Below, in pieces: positions 25,804-36,500 of a stretch of 64,000 nt of DNA (position 1 is the first letter of the stretch; each line of letters opens with the position of its first letter). A program made the translations under genes and the position numbers. Origin of the DNA: Amphiduros pacificus (taxonomy: Eukaryota > Annelida > Polychaeta > Phyllodocida > Hesionidae); NCBI GenBank assembly GCA_949316495.1, contig OX439004.1:16599267-16663266 (forward strand). The letters are read 5' to 3'. The notes beneath the pieces were generated by a model. It did not search any database. It worked only from the letters and a program-made list of their open reading frames with translations, and was not told the origin of the DNA.

Positions 25804-28504
25804 CAATTCAATTCAATTCAATTCAAACTCTTTATTCCAGACTCTACATATACATAAAAATACATGAGGTCCATATTTTTGGTTGCTAGTTCACTACAGA
25901 GACTACCCTACCCATACAATGGGTGGTCATGCAAAACAGTATTTAAATATAAAAGGTTTATCCAATGTCTTCTAATCCTCGACGTGTAAGGTAAACAAGT
26001 GCAAAGTAAGTCTATAATTATGGCATTGACTGATTTTTCTAACCTACATATAAATTTATACACAAGATTTCTGATTACTGCTGCACAACATTGCACATCA
26101 CAAAGTGTACACAATAGACTAGTACTATCATATTTGGACATTCCCAAAAAAAGTTTGAAGACATTATGGTAAGAAACATATAATTTGTTGATTGAGGTCT
26201 TTTTATAACTCCACCACAAATGTGCTGTATACATTGGCATGCAATATGCTCTAAACAGTGTAAGTTTAACCTCAACGGTACACATATGAAATTTTCGGAG
26301 TATCATATTGCCCTGTGCATATAGTTTACGACACTGTCGTTCAATATCAATATTATCACACAGGTCATTTGTGATGAAATGACCAAGATATTTATATCGA
26401 TCTACTACATTAATTACTTCACCATTCAGTAGAAATATTGGCAAGACACTATTTTGTAAACCCCTGGTAAGATATTTCATAATGGCACTTTTTTTGGCAT
26501 TAAACAACATATCATGTTTGATTGCATAACATTCACATGTTCTCAGAAGCTTATTAAAGCCAGATACAGAAGGTGCAAATATAACGAGATCATCAGCATA
26601 CATAATATGATTAACAATTCGGCTATTAACACTACATCCAACATTATGTGCATTGAGATTGCTACTCAAATCATCAACATATATATTAAACAAATATGGA
26701 GACAATATTCCTCCTTGTCTGACACCATTTGATACATTGAAACAACCAGAGAAGGTGTTTCCCCATCTAATACACATTTTCTGTTTTTCATACCAGAATA
26801 CAAGTATACGTACAATATATCCAGGCACCGCTCTCTTTATGAGCTTATTAAATAATACAGAATGATTCACTCTGTCAAAAGCCTTGCTAGCATCTAGAAA
26901 ACATACAAATACATTTCCATTTAACACACGATACGAATCAATTATTTCCTTGAGAACATAGATCCCTTGGTCAGTGCCATGTTTTTTCTTAAATCCAAAT
27001 TGATTAGGATTTGTAACAAGGTATAATTCAATACGATCAAATATAACATTTTCAACAGCTTTGCTAACTATGCTAGCCAGTGCAATTGGTCTATAATTGT
27101 CTTTTGCCGTAATTTTGCCAGTCTTATCCTTGATAACAGGCACCAGTACAACAGATAGCATTGATTCGGGTAGAAAACCATGTACAAATAGACTAGTTAA
27201 ACATCGACTTAATACAATTACAAGGTAATCAGAGGCATATTTTAAATGCTCCGCATAAATGCCATCCATCCCACAGCTTTTATTTAAAGCTAATTCTTTG
27301 ATTGCTTGTGTAAGCTCTTCATAGCTTACTGCGACATAACTATACTCAGTATTGAGATCAAGATCATATGTTGGATTAACATTCCTTATACAATTAAACA
27401 ATTCAGAGAAATGCCTTTTCCACAATTCTGCAATGTCTTTTTCACCAGACACTCCCTCTATATTAGTGGGGAGGGGTGTGCGAGAATTATTGATCAATTT
27501 GATTTCCTTCCAAAAGTCATTAGTACTGAGTGCAGATAGCTTTTTCGCTAGAGATTCCTTCCTGAGGGCTGACTCGTTACTACGTATATATCTCAAAGCA
27601 TATTTGAATCTTGCTTTTGTTTTAACATGTAATGAATGTAAAGGACCTTGTCTGGGTTGACCAGCACTGAGCCAGACACTTCTTGTCTCACGTGAAGCCT
27701 TGTAAATCTCTGCTACATAATCAGCCCATCCAGGCTTGTTAACATACTGTTTGACCTTCTGTGTGGAAAATACATTATCACTTGCACATTTCAAAGAGTC
27801 AATAATATCTGTATAAAAAACATTAATATCATGAGCATGGGAAGCTTCTTTACAATTCAAGTCTTTGCAGTTGAGGGCCTCTACAGGGACCTTAACATTT
27901 CTGAGTAATTTGTCAGTTTCTAGGCAATATCTATTTACATCATCGTGAGATAAGTTATCCCATTTTAATTTGACATTACATACATTATTTGATACGCCAG
28001 ATACGTCAGGTGCATTCTGAATATTGATATCCATATTCATTGGGATATGGTCATCATCAGTTACATCATAATCAATACATACATCATTTATAATATCATG
28101 AAAATCAGAGCTAGTAATAATGTGGTCCAGCCAAGAATGTGAACCCCAGCTAGCACTAACAAATGTATAACTATCCCTAGGTAACATCATACATGACGAT
28201 ATCTTGAGGTTATTCTCATTACAAAATTCAATCAAATGTCCAGCAAAGAGAGAACTTTCTATGTCTCTTAGATTAGCATTAAAATCGCCGACAATGGCAA
28301 AACATGTTGTATTCTGTTCTTCTATTAAAGCTTTAAGTACACCAAGCTTTTCAATATATTCGTCTTCATTATGCCTGGCTTGATAAGGCAAGTAAACATT
28401 GTAAACCACACATTTATTAATTTCTACAGTGATTTCTATCGCCACACACCAGTCTAAGTTAATATCAATTGGTTTTATATATTTTTCAAGTTCCACTTTC
28501 CTAT
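25804..28504 (-). mobile_element. 5'-truncated LINE with AATTC-type 3' tail
   Basis: The element reads on the minus strand. Its 3' end is GGAATAAAGAGTTTG followed by a short TTGAA/AATTG repeat (25804-25827), with AATAAA just before it. Its 5' end is cut within the endonuclease domain at about 28504, where 21 bases matching the MITE core begin. It has an apurinic-type endonuclease and a reverse transcriptase, so it belongs to the CR1/jockey side of the LINEs; the exact clade is uncertain. Confidence 0.8.
25908..28504 (-). CDS. LINE endonuclease/reverse transcriptase (N-terminally truncated)
   Basis: One open frame of about 865 LINE codons. The N-terminal part keeps the later endonuclease motifs (VGDFNAN, then SWLDHI) but lacks the first catalytic blocks, so target-site nicking would not be expected. 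RT blocks follow: MDGIYAEHLKYA, NYRPIALASIVSKAVE, CFLDASKAFDRVNH, GVRQGGILSPYLFNIYVDDL and the catalytic YADD near residue 643. The tail runs to DHPLYG with no clear RNase H. The frame nominally starts at an ATG at 28529, but its first eight or so residues come from the flanking MITE scrap. The RT frame has no internal stop, which suggests a fairly young insertion. Confidence 0.85.
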
Positions 28505-28554
28505 AACTGAGTCGAACCCGTTTTAACATTTGAATGTCACATCACCATAAATGA

Positions 28555-29023
28555 AGGACATAGTAGTGTTCTCCAATCACCCATCGGCAAAGCCCAGTTC
28601 GGTGATCTGGAGAGGTCTGAGATTTTTGCTTTTTGGTCATAATCTCGTTCAGATGTGATTTTTTAAATACCCAACTGTTTAAGTGATAATTCATATTTTA
28701 TGTATGATTATGTCTAAAATCTCACGAAAAAGCTTGATTATTTTTTGGATAACATTAAATAAAGAAAATATAAATACTTGATAATAATCGCCAGCGGCAA
28801 AAATTGAATCAAACCCGTTTTAACGGCAGTTGAAACGGGTTCAATTTTGACGTTTAAACGGGTTTACCAAAGTTTTTGCAGCTGGCGAGTTTTTACTTCA
28901 CTAGAGCTCAATCAACTCCACCGAACTTTTCTTTGGTTGGAGTTGGTAGAGACCATGGACGTTCGACAAACCCCTCCAGATCACCTATCTGCCGATGGGT
29001 GATTGGAGAACACTAAGGACATA
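28555..29023. mobile_element. hAT-like MITE (copy B) with 8-bp AGGACATA duplication
   Basis: The element is 28564-29015. It begins TAGTGTTCTCCAATCACCCA and ends with the inverted form, with further inverted similarity inward (GGTGATCTGGAG/CTCCAGATCACC). AGGACATA flanks it at 28555-28562 and 29016-29023; one extra G sits at 28563. TAGTG ends and 8-bp duplications are hAT traits. No transposase. The interior 28651-28849 is clearly homologous to 18111-18302 in the TTAA-flanked MITE, including the AAACCCGTTTTA palindrome. Confidence 0.8.
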
Positions 29024-29029
29024 CACAAG

Positions 29030-29205
29030 AAAAAGTGGTGCTCCACATGTAACACGGATGGGAAAAAAATTAACAAGCAAAACAAAAATTGCAAAAAACA
29101 AATCAAAAATTACAACAAACAAAACAAAAATTTAAATAAACAACAAAAAATTAAATAAACAACAACAAAAAAATAAATAAACAACAAAATTATTTCAACA
29201 TAAAC
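29030..29205. repeat. A-rich low-complexity tract
   Basis: Irregular repeats of AAACAAAAATT and AATAAACAACAAA. No coding content. Confidence 0.7.
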
Positions 29206-29458
29206 GATCATTGCAAAATGATGGGGTAGTTGAAATTATTTTTATTCATCTTTTAAAAACATTTAATTTGGTATATGAACGATTTTTTTTAGCACAACTG
29301 TTTGCAATTAAAGATGTGCCTTTTCATGCTCGATTACGTAAGTTTCTCTATTATCGCTCAGGCGCTATCGCAACTCATCGATCCGACTTTTGCATCTCAT
29401 TTCTGTTCTAATTGTCCGATTTACACCAAATTTGAATTAAACTTACTTAAAATTCCTT

Positions 29459-29658
29459 NNNNNNNNNNNNNNNNNNNNNNNNNNNNNNNNNNNNNNNNNN
29501 NNNNNNNNNNNNNNNNNNNNNNNNNNNNNNNNNNNNNNNNNNNNNNNNNNNNNNNNNNNNNNNNNNNNNNNNNNNNNNNNNNNNNNNNNNNNNNNNNNNN
29601 NNNNNNNNNNNNNNNNNNNNNNNNNNNNNNNNNNNNNNNNNNNNNNNNNNNNNNNNNN
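29459..29658. other. Assembly gap (200 N)
   Basis: Exactly 200 unknown bases. The round number suggests a placeholder, so the true distance and any missing sequence are unknown. Confidence 0.98.
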
Positions 29659-30131
29659 CTGTGATCCTGCAAGGCTGTATATATTTAGGAAATATATTAT
29701 CAAATCACTGATAAAATCCTTCTCACTTGATTATTTCATCTGTTACAGGTATGTTCTGATGTGTGGTTGCTTTTTTAAGTATTTGTCTGCTTTGATTATA
29801 AAAAAATAAGATGAGGTTTGGTTGGTTATATTATCATTACAGGTTTACTGAAAGCAGCATAATTTAGATGACTGTATCAAAACAATAAGCATGCTGTCAG
29901 CATGCACTCCCATGTGTTGTTGTTTAGATTTTGTGAGGTTGCTAGGCTACAGGATGTTACCCACTACCAATTGGCTGGCCACCCTAACACTTGCCCAACG
30001 GTCAGTATCACCTGACCCCAATGTTTATCACTGAGGCAGCCAATTAGCAACCCTGTGGTCAGAAGTGGGCTGGCCTACCACTAATTGCCGAGCACCCGCT
30101 TTCTAGCCTCGTCTCTCCCTCTCCTTTAACT
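29659..30131. other. Region 5' of the L2-like LINE, no gene recognised
   Basis: No coding motif. A CT-rich stretch (CGTCTCTCCCTCTCCTTTAA) directly precedes the LINE frame. The part from about 29940 may be the LINE's 5' region, but no boundary or target duplication was found. Confidence 0.4.
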
Positions 30132-31487
30132 ATGGCTACAGCCAATGTACAAAGCATAGGAAATAAGATAGAACTTCTTAATGTATACATAAATGAAAAT
30201 AATATTGATCTATTCTTCATTACTGAAACTTGGATGAATGAAGCAAACGAAAAAATTATTAGAGGTAGAATTAAAGAAAATAACTACGATATTGAACATT
30301 TACCGCGTACACTAAGATCTGGAGGCGGCTTGGCTGTTATCTTTATACCTGAAATTGACATAAAGAAAATTAATCACAGTCATAACTTATCAACCATGGA
30401 AATGATGGAAATTAATATCAAAACCAAAAATAAAATATGCACTATTATTACTATTTATAGACCGGAACCTTCTGACAGAAATAAACACACCTACACAGAG
30501 TTTTTTGAAGAATTTAGTGATATGCTAACCTACTATTCTACATATACACATGAAGTGCTTTTCGTTGGTGACTATAATTTTCATATGAATAAGCCAGAGA
30601 GGCCAAATGTAATTAAATTTAATGATATCCTGGATTTATACAATTTACATAATCATGTTACGGAACCAACACATATACTAGGGAATACGCTTGATTTATT
30701 AATTACAAATATACACAGTAATTTAATAAAAGAACATAAGGTTGAAGAGAAAATATCCGATCATAGTATAATTAAGCTCACTTTAAATGTTCAGACTAAG
30801 ACAAAGAACAAGAAAAAGGTATCATATAGAAATTACAAAAAAATGAACATAAAAAAAATTAATAGTGATGTTGAAGAAAAATTTAGTGAAAATAAATCCT
30901 ATAATGAAAAGGACCTCAATGAACTATTAAATGAATACAATAAATTAACAAGTATACTTGATAAACATGCCCCGATGGTGGAAAAAACCATAAATAATAG
31001 GAAACCAGCTCCTTGGTTATCTGATGAGATAAGGAATGAAAAAAGAAAAAAGAGAAAACTGGAAAGAAAATATGATAAAACTGGTCTTTCTTCGGATAAA
31101 ATGCAATTTCAATTACAAAGAAATAAATATAACAATATCATTAGAGAGTCTAGAAACAGTTATTTCGCAGGGATAATAAATTCAAATAAATCGGATCCAA
31201 AGAAACTTTTTAAAATACTAAATAAACTACTACACACTAAAGAGGACACTCCCTTTCCCAGGCATACTGATAGTAAAGAGTTAGCATCGGAATTTAATAA
31301 CTTTTTTCTAGAAAAAATCTCAAACCTTAGGGAAAATATGGACAAAAATGATAAAACTTCACAACCATTGATTGAGAAAGCCAGATTTAGTACTCATCTG
31401 GAAAAATTTGCGCTATTAGATGATGCAGAAGTAAAGAGGTTAATCAAAGAATCAGCAAAGAAGTCATGGGTCCTCTACTACCACTAA
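30132..31487 (+). pseudogene. L2-like LINE endonuclease and linker
   Basis: The frame of about 451 codons begins MATANVQSIGNKIE. It has the apurinic endonuclease series: FFITETWM, RSGGGLAVIF, TIITIYRP, VGDYNFHMN, TLDLLITN and ISDHSIIKLTL. A basic linker follows (NEKRKKRKLERKYDKTG). The frame ends shortly after LIKESAKKS, where related L2 proteins continue into a conserved stretch ending in a DPIPT-like motif. That stretch is missing here and the frame changes, so a small deletion with a frameshift separates endonuclease from RT. Confidence 0.85.
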
Positions 31488-31936
31488 TAAAAGCAATTAT
31501 AAATAAATCTATTTCAATGGGAAGCATGCCTGATGACCTAAAGATGGCCATCATTAGACCTTTAATTAAAAAGTTGGGCCTAGAATTGGTAAAGAAAAAT
31601 TATAGACCGGTCTCAAATCTTGCTTATTTATCAAAATTAATAGAAAGGGCGGTTGCTACACAATTCGTAGGTCACCTTATAAGAAATGATATTCAAGGTA
31701 TATTTCAATCTGCATATAAAGAATTCCATAGCACTGAGACTGCATTGCTTAGGGTACAAAATGATATTTTAATGGATATTGATGATGGTAAAACAGTAAT
31801 GCTGGTACTACTTGATTTATCAGTGGCATTTGATACTATTGATCATAATATACTATTAAACAGATTAGAAAGAAGATGTGGTATTAGGGGCACAGCTCTG
31901 CAGTGGTTCAAGTCATATCTATCAAATAGAAAATAA
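31466..31936 (+). pseudogene. L2-like RT N-terminal part, first copy
   Basis: This encodes the start of the RT: PLIKAIINKSISMGSMPDDL, NYRPVSNLAYLSKLIE and LLDLSVAFDTIDHNILL, up to QWFKSYLSNRK, then a TAA. The second copy at 32121 has CAA in place of this TAA. Satellite sequence begins at 31952. This part is cut off before the catalytic YADD and cannot work alone. Confidence 0.85.
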
Positions 31937-31951
31937 TGTGTAACAATTGAG

Positions 31952-32120
31952 ATAATAGTGGTTGAGATAAATGGGAGGGTAATTCGGAAGATATAATTGA
32001 GAGGATAACAGAGGATGAGATAATTGGGAGGATAACAGTGGATGAGACAATTGGGAGGACAGTGTGGATGAGATAATTGGGAGGATAACAGTAAATGAGA
32101 TAATTGGGAGGACAATGTGG
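31952..32120. repeat. Satellite segment inside the L2-like LINE
   Basis: These 169 bases match the large satellite, and closely match about 34782-34950 in order and in private variants (for example GATGAGACAATTGGGAGGAC). The segment lies between two near-identical 378-bp copies of LINE sequence. Confidence 0.9.
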
Positions 32121-33509
32121 TTGGGCCTAGAATTGGTAAAGAAAAATTATAGACCGGTCTCAAATCTTGCTTATTTATCAAAATTAATAGAAAGGGCGGT
32201 TGCTACACAATTCGTAGGTCACCTTATAAGAAATGATATTCAAGGTATATTTCAATCTGCATATAAAGAATTCCATAGCACTGAGACTGCATTGCTTAGG
32301 GTACAAAATGATATTTTAATGGATATTGATGATGGTAAAACAGTAATGCTGGTACTACTTGATTTATCAGTGGCATTTGATACTATTGATCATAATATAC
32401 TATTAAACAGATTAGAAAGAAGATGTGGTATTAGGGGCACAGCTCTGCAGTGGTTCAAGTCATATCTATCAAATAGAAAACAATGTGTAACAATTGAGGG
32501 TAAGAGATCGGAAAATATGAATATTAGTTATGGAGTTCCTCAGGGCTCCGTTTTGGGACCCTTATTGTTCACAGCATATATGGAGCCTCTGTCTGACATT
32601 ATTGGTAATTATGGTCTCAAACATCATATCTATGCTGATGATACACAGCTATACATTACAATTGATCCAAAATCTGAAGAAGCTAGAAATAGATCCTGTA
32701 GAGAAATGGAAAAGTGTATTAAACTAATAAGGAAATTCTTAATAGAAAATAAAATGAAGATAAATGATGGGAAAACAGAAATGCTTTTATGTGGTAAAAG
32801 CTGTGATTTCAGAAAAGACAATGTACCTAATGGAATCCTAGTAGGTGAAACTAATATCCCTAGATCAAATACAGTTAAGGATCTTGGGGTTATCCTAGAT
32901 CAAGAATTATCGATGAAATCACAAATTAAAAAAATGTGTAAGAATGGTTTTTTTCATGTGAAAAATTTAGCACAGATCAGAAATTGTTTAGATGAGAAAA
33001 CTGCAAATACGCTTGCTCATGCTTTTGTTACTTCCACTCTTGATTATGGAAATTCACTTCTGGCTGGTTTACCAAAGTGTGAATTAGCCAAATTGCAGAA
33101 ATTGCAGAATGCTGCAGCAAGAGTGGTAGGTAAACTTCAAAAGAGGGATCATATTACGCAAAGACTTATGGACCTTCACTGGTTGCCTGTAGAGGCGAGG
33201 ATTGACTTTAAAATATCTCTATTAACTTGGAAGGTACAGAATGGCTTTGCCCCAAAATACCTTTCTCAATTATTAAATTGTAAAAAATCTGATTTGGGAC
33301 TGAGATCTAATGAAAAAAATGAATATACAGTGACCAAGACTAATATGAAAACATATGGTGACAGGGCCTTCATGGTATATGCTCCAAGAAATTGGAATGC
33401 CCTGCCCCTTGAGGTGAAAAACTATAAAACAGTGGACACTTTCAAGAAAAAACTAAAGACATTTTTATTCAGGAAGCATTATCTCGAGAAGCGCTTAGAG
33501 CAGACTTAG
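32121..33509 (+). pseudogene. L2-like RT, second and more complete copy
   Basis: It restarts at LGLELVKKNYRPVSNL and continues without a stop through FDTIDHN, GVPQGSVLGPLLFTAYM, the catalytic HHIYADDTQLY, DLGVILDQELSM, LDYGNSLLAGLP, LHWLPVEARIDFK, YGDRAFMVYAPRNWNALP and the end HYLEKRLEQT. The open frame extends upstream to an ATG at 32064, but that part (MDEIIGRITVNEIIGRTMW) is satellite sequence, so the apparent protein is a satellite-LINE chimera. No endonuclease is attached, so the copy is presumed dead. Confidence 0.85.
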
Positions 33510-33540
33510 TCTATTATAGCGCAATATAAATCATTATTAT

Positions 33541-36500
33541 ATTAGGGTAATTGAGAGGATAATTGGGATATCAAGGGGATGAGATTATTTAGGGATAAAG
33601 GGGATGAGATAATTGGTAGGATAATAGTGGTTGAGATAATTGTAAGATTAAGTAGACGAGGTAGTTGATGTAATAAGGGAATAGGGTAATTGAGAGGATA
33701 AAGTGGTTGGGGTAATTCGGAGGATAAAGTGGATGAGATAATCGAGAGGATAAAGGGCATGAGGTAATTGGGAGGTCAATGAGGATGAGACAATTGAAGT
33801 GAAAAGGGCATGAGATAATCGAGAGAATAAAGGGAATGAGATAATTGGGAAGATAACAGTAGATGAGATAATTGTAAGATTAAGTGGATGAGGTAGTTGA
33901 TGTAATAAGGGAATAGGGTAATTGAGAGGATAAAGTGGTTGGGGTAATTCGGAGGATAAAGTGGATGAGATAATCGAGGGGATAAAGGGGATGAGGTAAT
34001 TGGGAGGTTAATGAGGATGAGATAAATGGGAGATCAAATAGATAAGATTATTGAGGTAGTTGAGAGGATTATTTGATGCGATATTTCAGGGATAAATAGG
34101 ATGGGGTAGTTCAGAGGATAATATGGTTGAGATATTTTGGAGGATAATCGTATATGACATAATTGAGGGATAAAGTGGATGACATAATTGGAGGATAACA
34201 GTGGATGAGATAATTGGGAGGACAATGTGGATGAGATAATTGGGGGGACAACAGTAAATGAGATAATTGGGAGGACAATGTGGATGAGATAATTGGGGGG
34301 ACAACAGTAAATGAGATAATTGGGAGGACAATGTGGATGAGATAATTGAAGATGAAAGGGATGAGATAATTGGGAGGATAACAATGGATGAGATAATTAG
34401 GAGGATAATTTGGAAGAGATAATTGGAGGATAACAGTGGATGAGATAATTGGGAGGACAATTTGGATGAGATAATTGGGGGGACAACAGTAAATGAGATA
34501 ATTGGGAGGACAATGTGGATGAGATAATTGAGGATGAAAGGGATGAGATAATTGGGAGGATAACAGTGGATGAGATAATTGGGAGGATAATTTGGAAGAG
34601 ATAATTGAGAGGATAACAGAGGATGAGCTAATCGGGAGGATAACAGTGAATGAGATAATTGTAAGATCAAGTGGTTGAGATAATTGATGTAATAAGGGGA
34701 TAGGGAAATTGAGAGAATAATTGGGATATCAAGGGGATGAGATTATTGAGGGATAAAGGGGATGAGATAATTGGTAGGATAATAGTGGTTGAGATAAATG
34801 GGAGGGTAATTCGGAAGATAAAATTGAGAGGATAACAGAGGATGAGATAATTGGGAGGATAACAGTGGATGAGACAATTGGGAGGACAGTGTGGATGAGA
34901 TAATTGGGAGGATAACAGTAAATGAGATAATTGGGAGGACAATGTGGATGAGATAATTGAGGGATGAAAGGGATGAGATAATTGGAGGATAACAGTGGAT
35001 GAGATAATTGGGAGGGTAATTTGGAAGATATGATTGAGAGGATAACAGAGGATGAGATAATTGGGAGGATAACGGTGGATGAGATAATTGGGAGGACAGT
35101 GTGGATGAAATAATTGATGTAATAAGGGGAAAGGTTAATTGAGAGGATAATTGGGATATAAAGGGGATTAGATTATTTTGGGATAAAGGGGATGAGATAA
35201 TTGAGAAGATAACATTAGATGAGATAATTGTAAGATTAAGTGGATGAGGTAGTTGATGTAATCAGTGAATAGGGTAATTGAGAGGATAAAGTGGTTTGGG
35301 TAATTCAGAGGATAAAGTGGATGAGATAATCGAGAGGATCAAGGGGATGAGGTAATTGGGAGGTTAATGAGGATGAGATAAATGGGAAGACAAATAGATA
35401 AGATTATTGAGGTAGTTGAGAGGATTATTTGATGAGATATTTCAGGGATAAATAGGATGGGGTAGTTCAGAGGATAATGTGGTTGAGATATTTTGGAGGA
35501 TAATCGTTTATGATATAATTGAGGGATAAAGTGGATGAGATAATTGGAGGATAACAGTGGATGAGATAATTGGGAGGACAATGTTGATGAGATAATTGGG
35601 GGGACAACAGTAAATGAGATAATTGGGAGGACAATGTGGATGAGATAATTGAGGATGAAAGGGATGAGATAATTGGGAGGATAACAGTGGATGAGATAAT
35701 TGGGAGGATAATTTGGAAGAGATAATTGAGAGGATAACAGAGGATGAGCTAATTGGGGGGATTACAGTGGATGAGATAATTGTAAGATCAAGTGGTTGAG
35801 ATAATTGATGTAATAAGGGGATGGGGTAATTGAGAGGATAATTGGAATATCAAGGGGATGAGATTATTGAGGGATAAAGGGGATGAGATTATTGGGAGGA
35901 TAACAGTAAATGAGATAATTGGGAGGACAATGTGGATGAGATAATTGAGGGATGAAAGGGATGAGATAATTGGAGGATAACAGTGGATGAGATAATTGGG
36001 AGGGTAATTTGGAAGATATGATTGAGAGGATAACAGAGGATGAGATAATTGGGAGGATAACGGTGGATGAGATAATTGGGAGGACAGTGTGGATGAAATA
36101 ATTGATGTATTAAGGGAAAAGGTTAATTGAGAGGATAATTGGGATATCAAGGGGATGAGATTATTTTGGGATAAAGGGGATGAGATAATTGAGAAGATAA
36201 CATTAGATGAGATAATTGTAAGATTAAGTGGATGAGGTAGTTGATGTAATCAGTGAATAGGGTAATTGAGAGGATAAAGTGGTTGGGGTAATTCGGAGGA
36301 TAAAGTGGATGAGATAAGCGAGAGGATAAAGGGGATGAGGTAATTGGGAGGTTAGTGAGAATGAGATAAATGGGAGATCAAATAGATAAGATTATTGAGG
36401 TAGTTGAGAGGATTATTTGATGAGATATTTCTGGGATAAATAGGATGGAGTAGTTCAGAGGATAATGTGGTTGAGATATTTTGGAGGATAATCGTATATG

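Larger units (their letters stand above)
30132..33541 (+). mobile_element. L2-like LINE with internal satellite segment and duplicated RT block
   Basis: It contains an endonuclease, RT and the typical L2/CR1 C-terminus (HWLPVEARIDFK, YGDRAFMVYAPRNWNALP), ending GAGCAGACTTAGTCT...TATAGCGC and a short ATT tail. The 378 bases at 31574-31951 recur at 32121-32498 with about one change, and 31952-32120 between them is satellite sequence. The element cannot be active as it stands: the frame shifts between the endonuclease and RT parts and a stop follows in the first RT copy. Its 3' tail runs directly into the satellite. Confidence 0.85.

Noticed and set aside
28523-28526. TTAA at 28523 as the right end of the broken MITE at 25632
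   Set aside because: The inverted end GGATTATAGACC that should precede it is missing, so the TTAA is probably chance.
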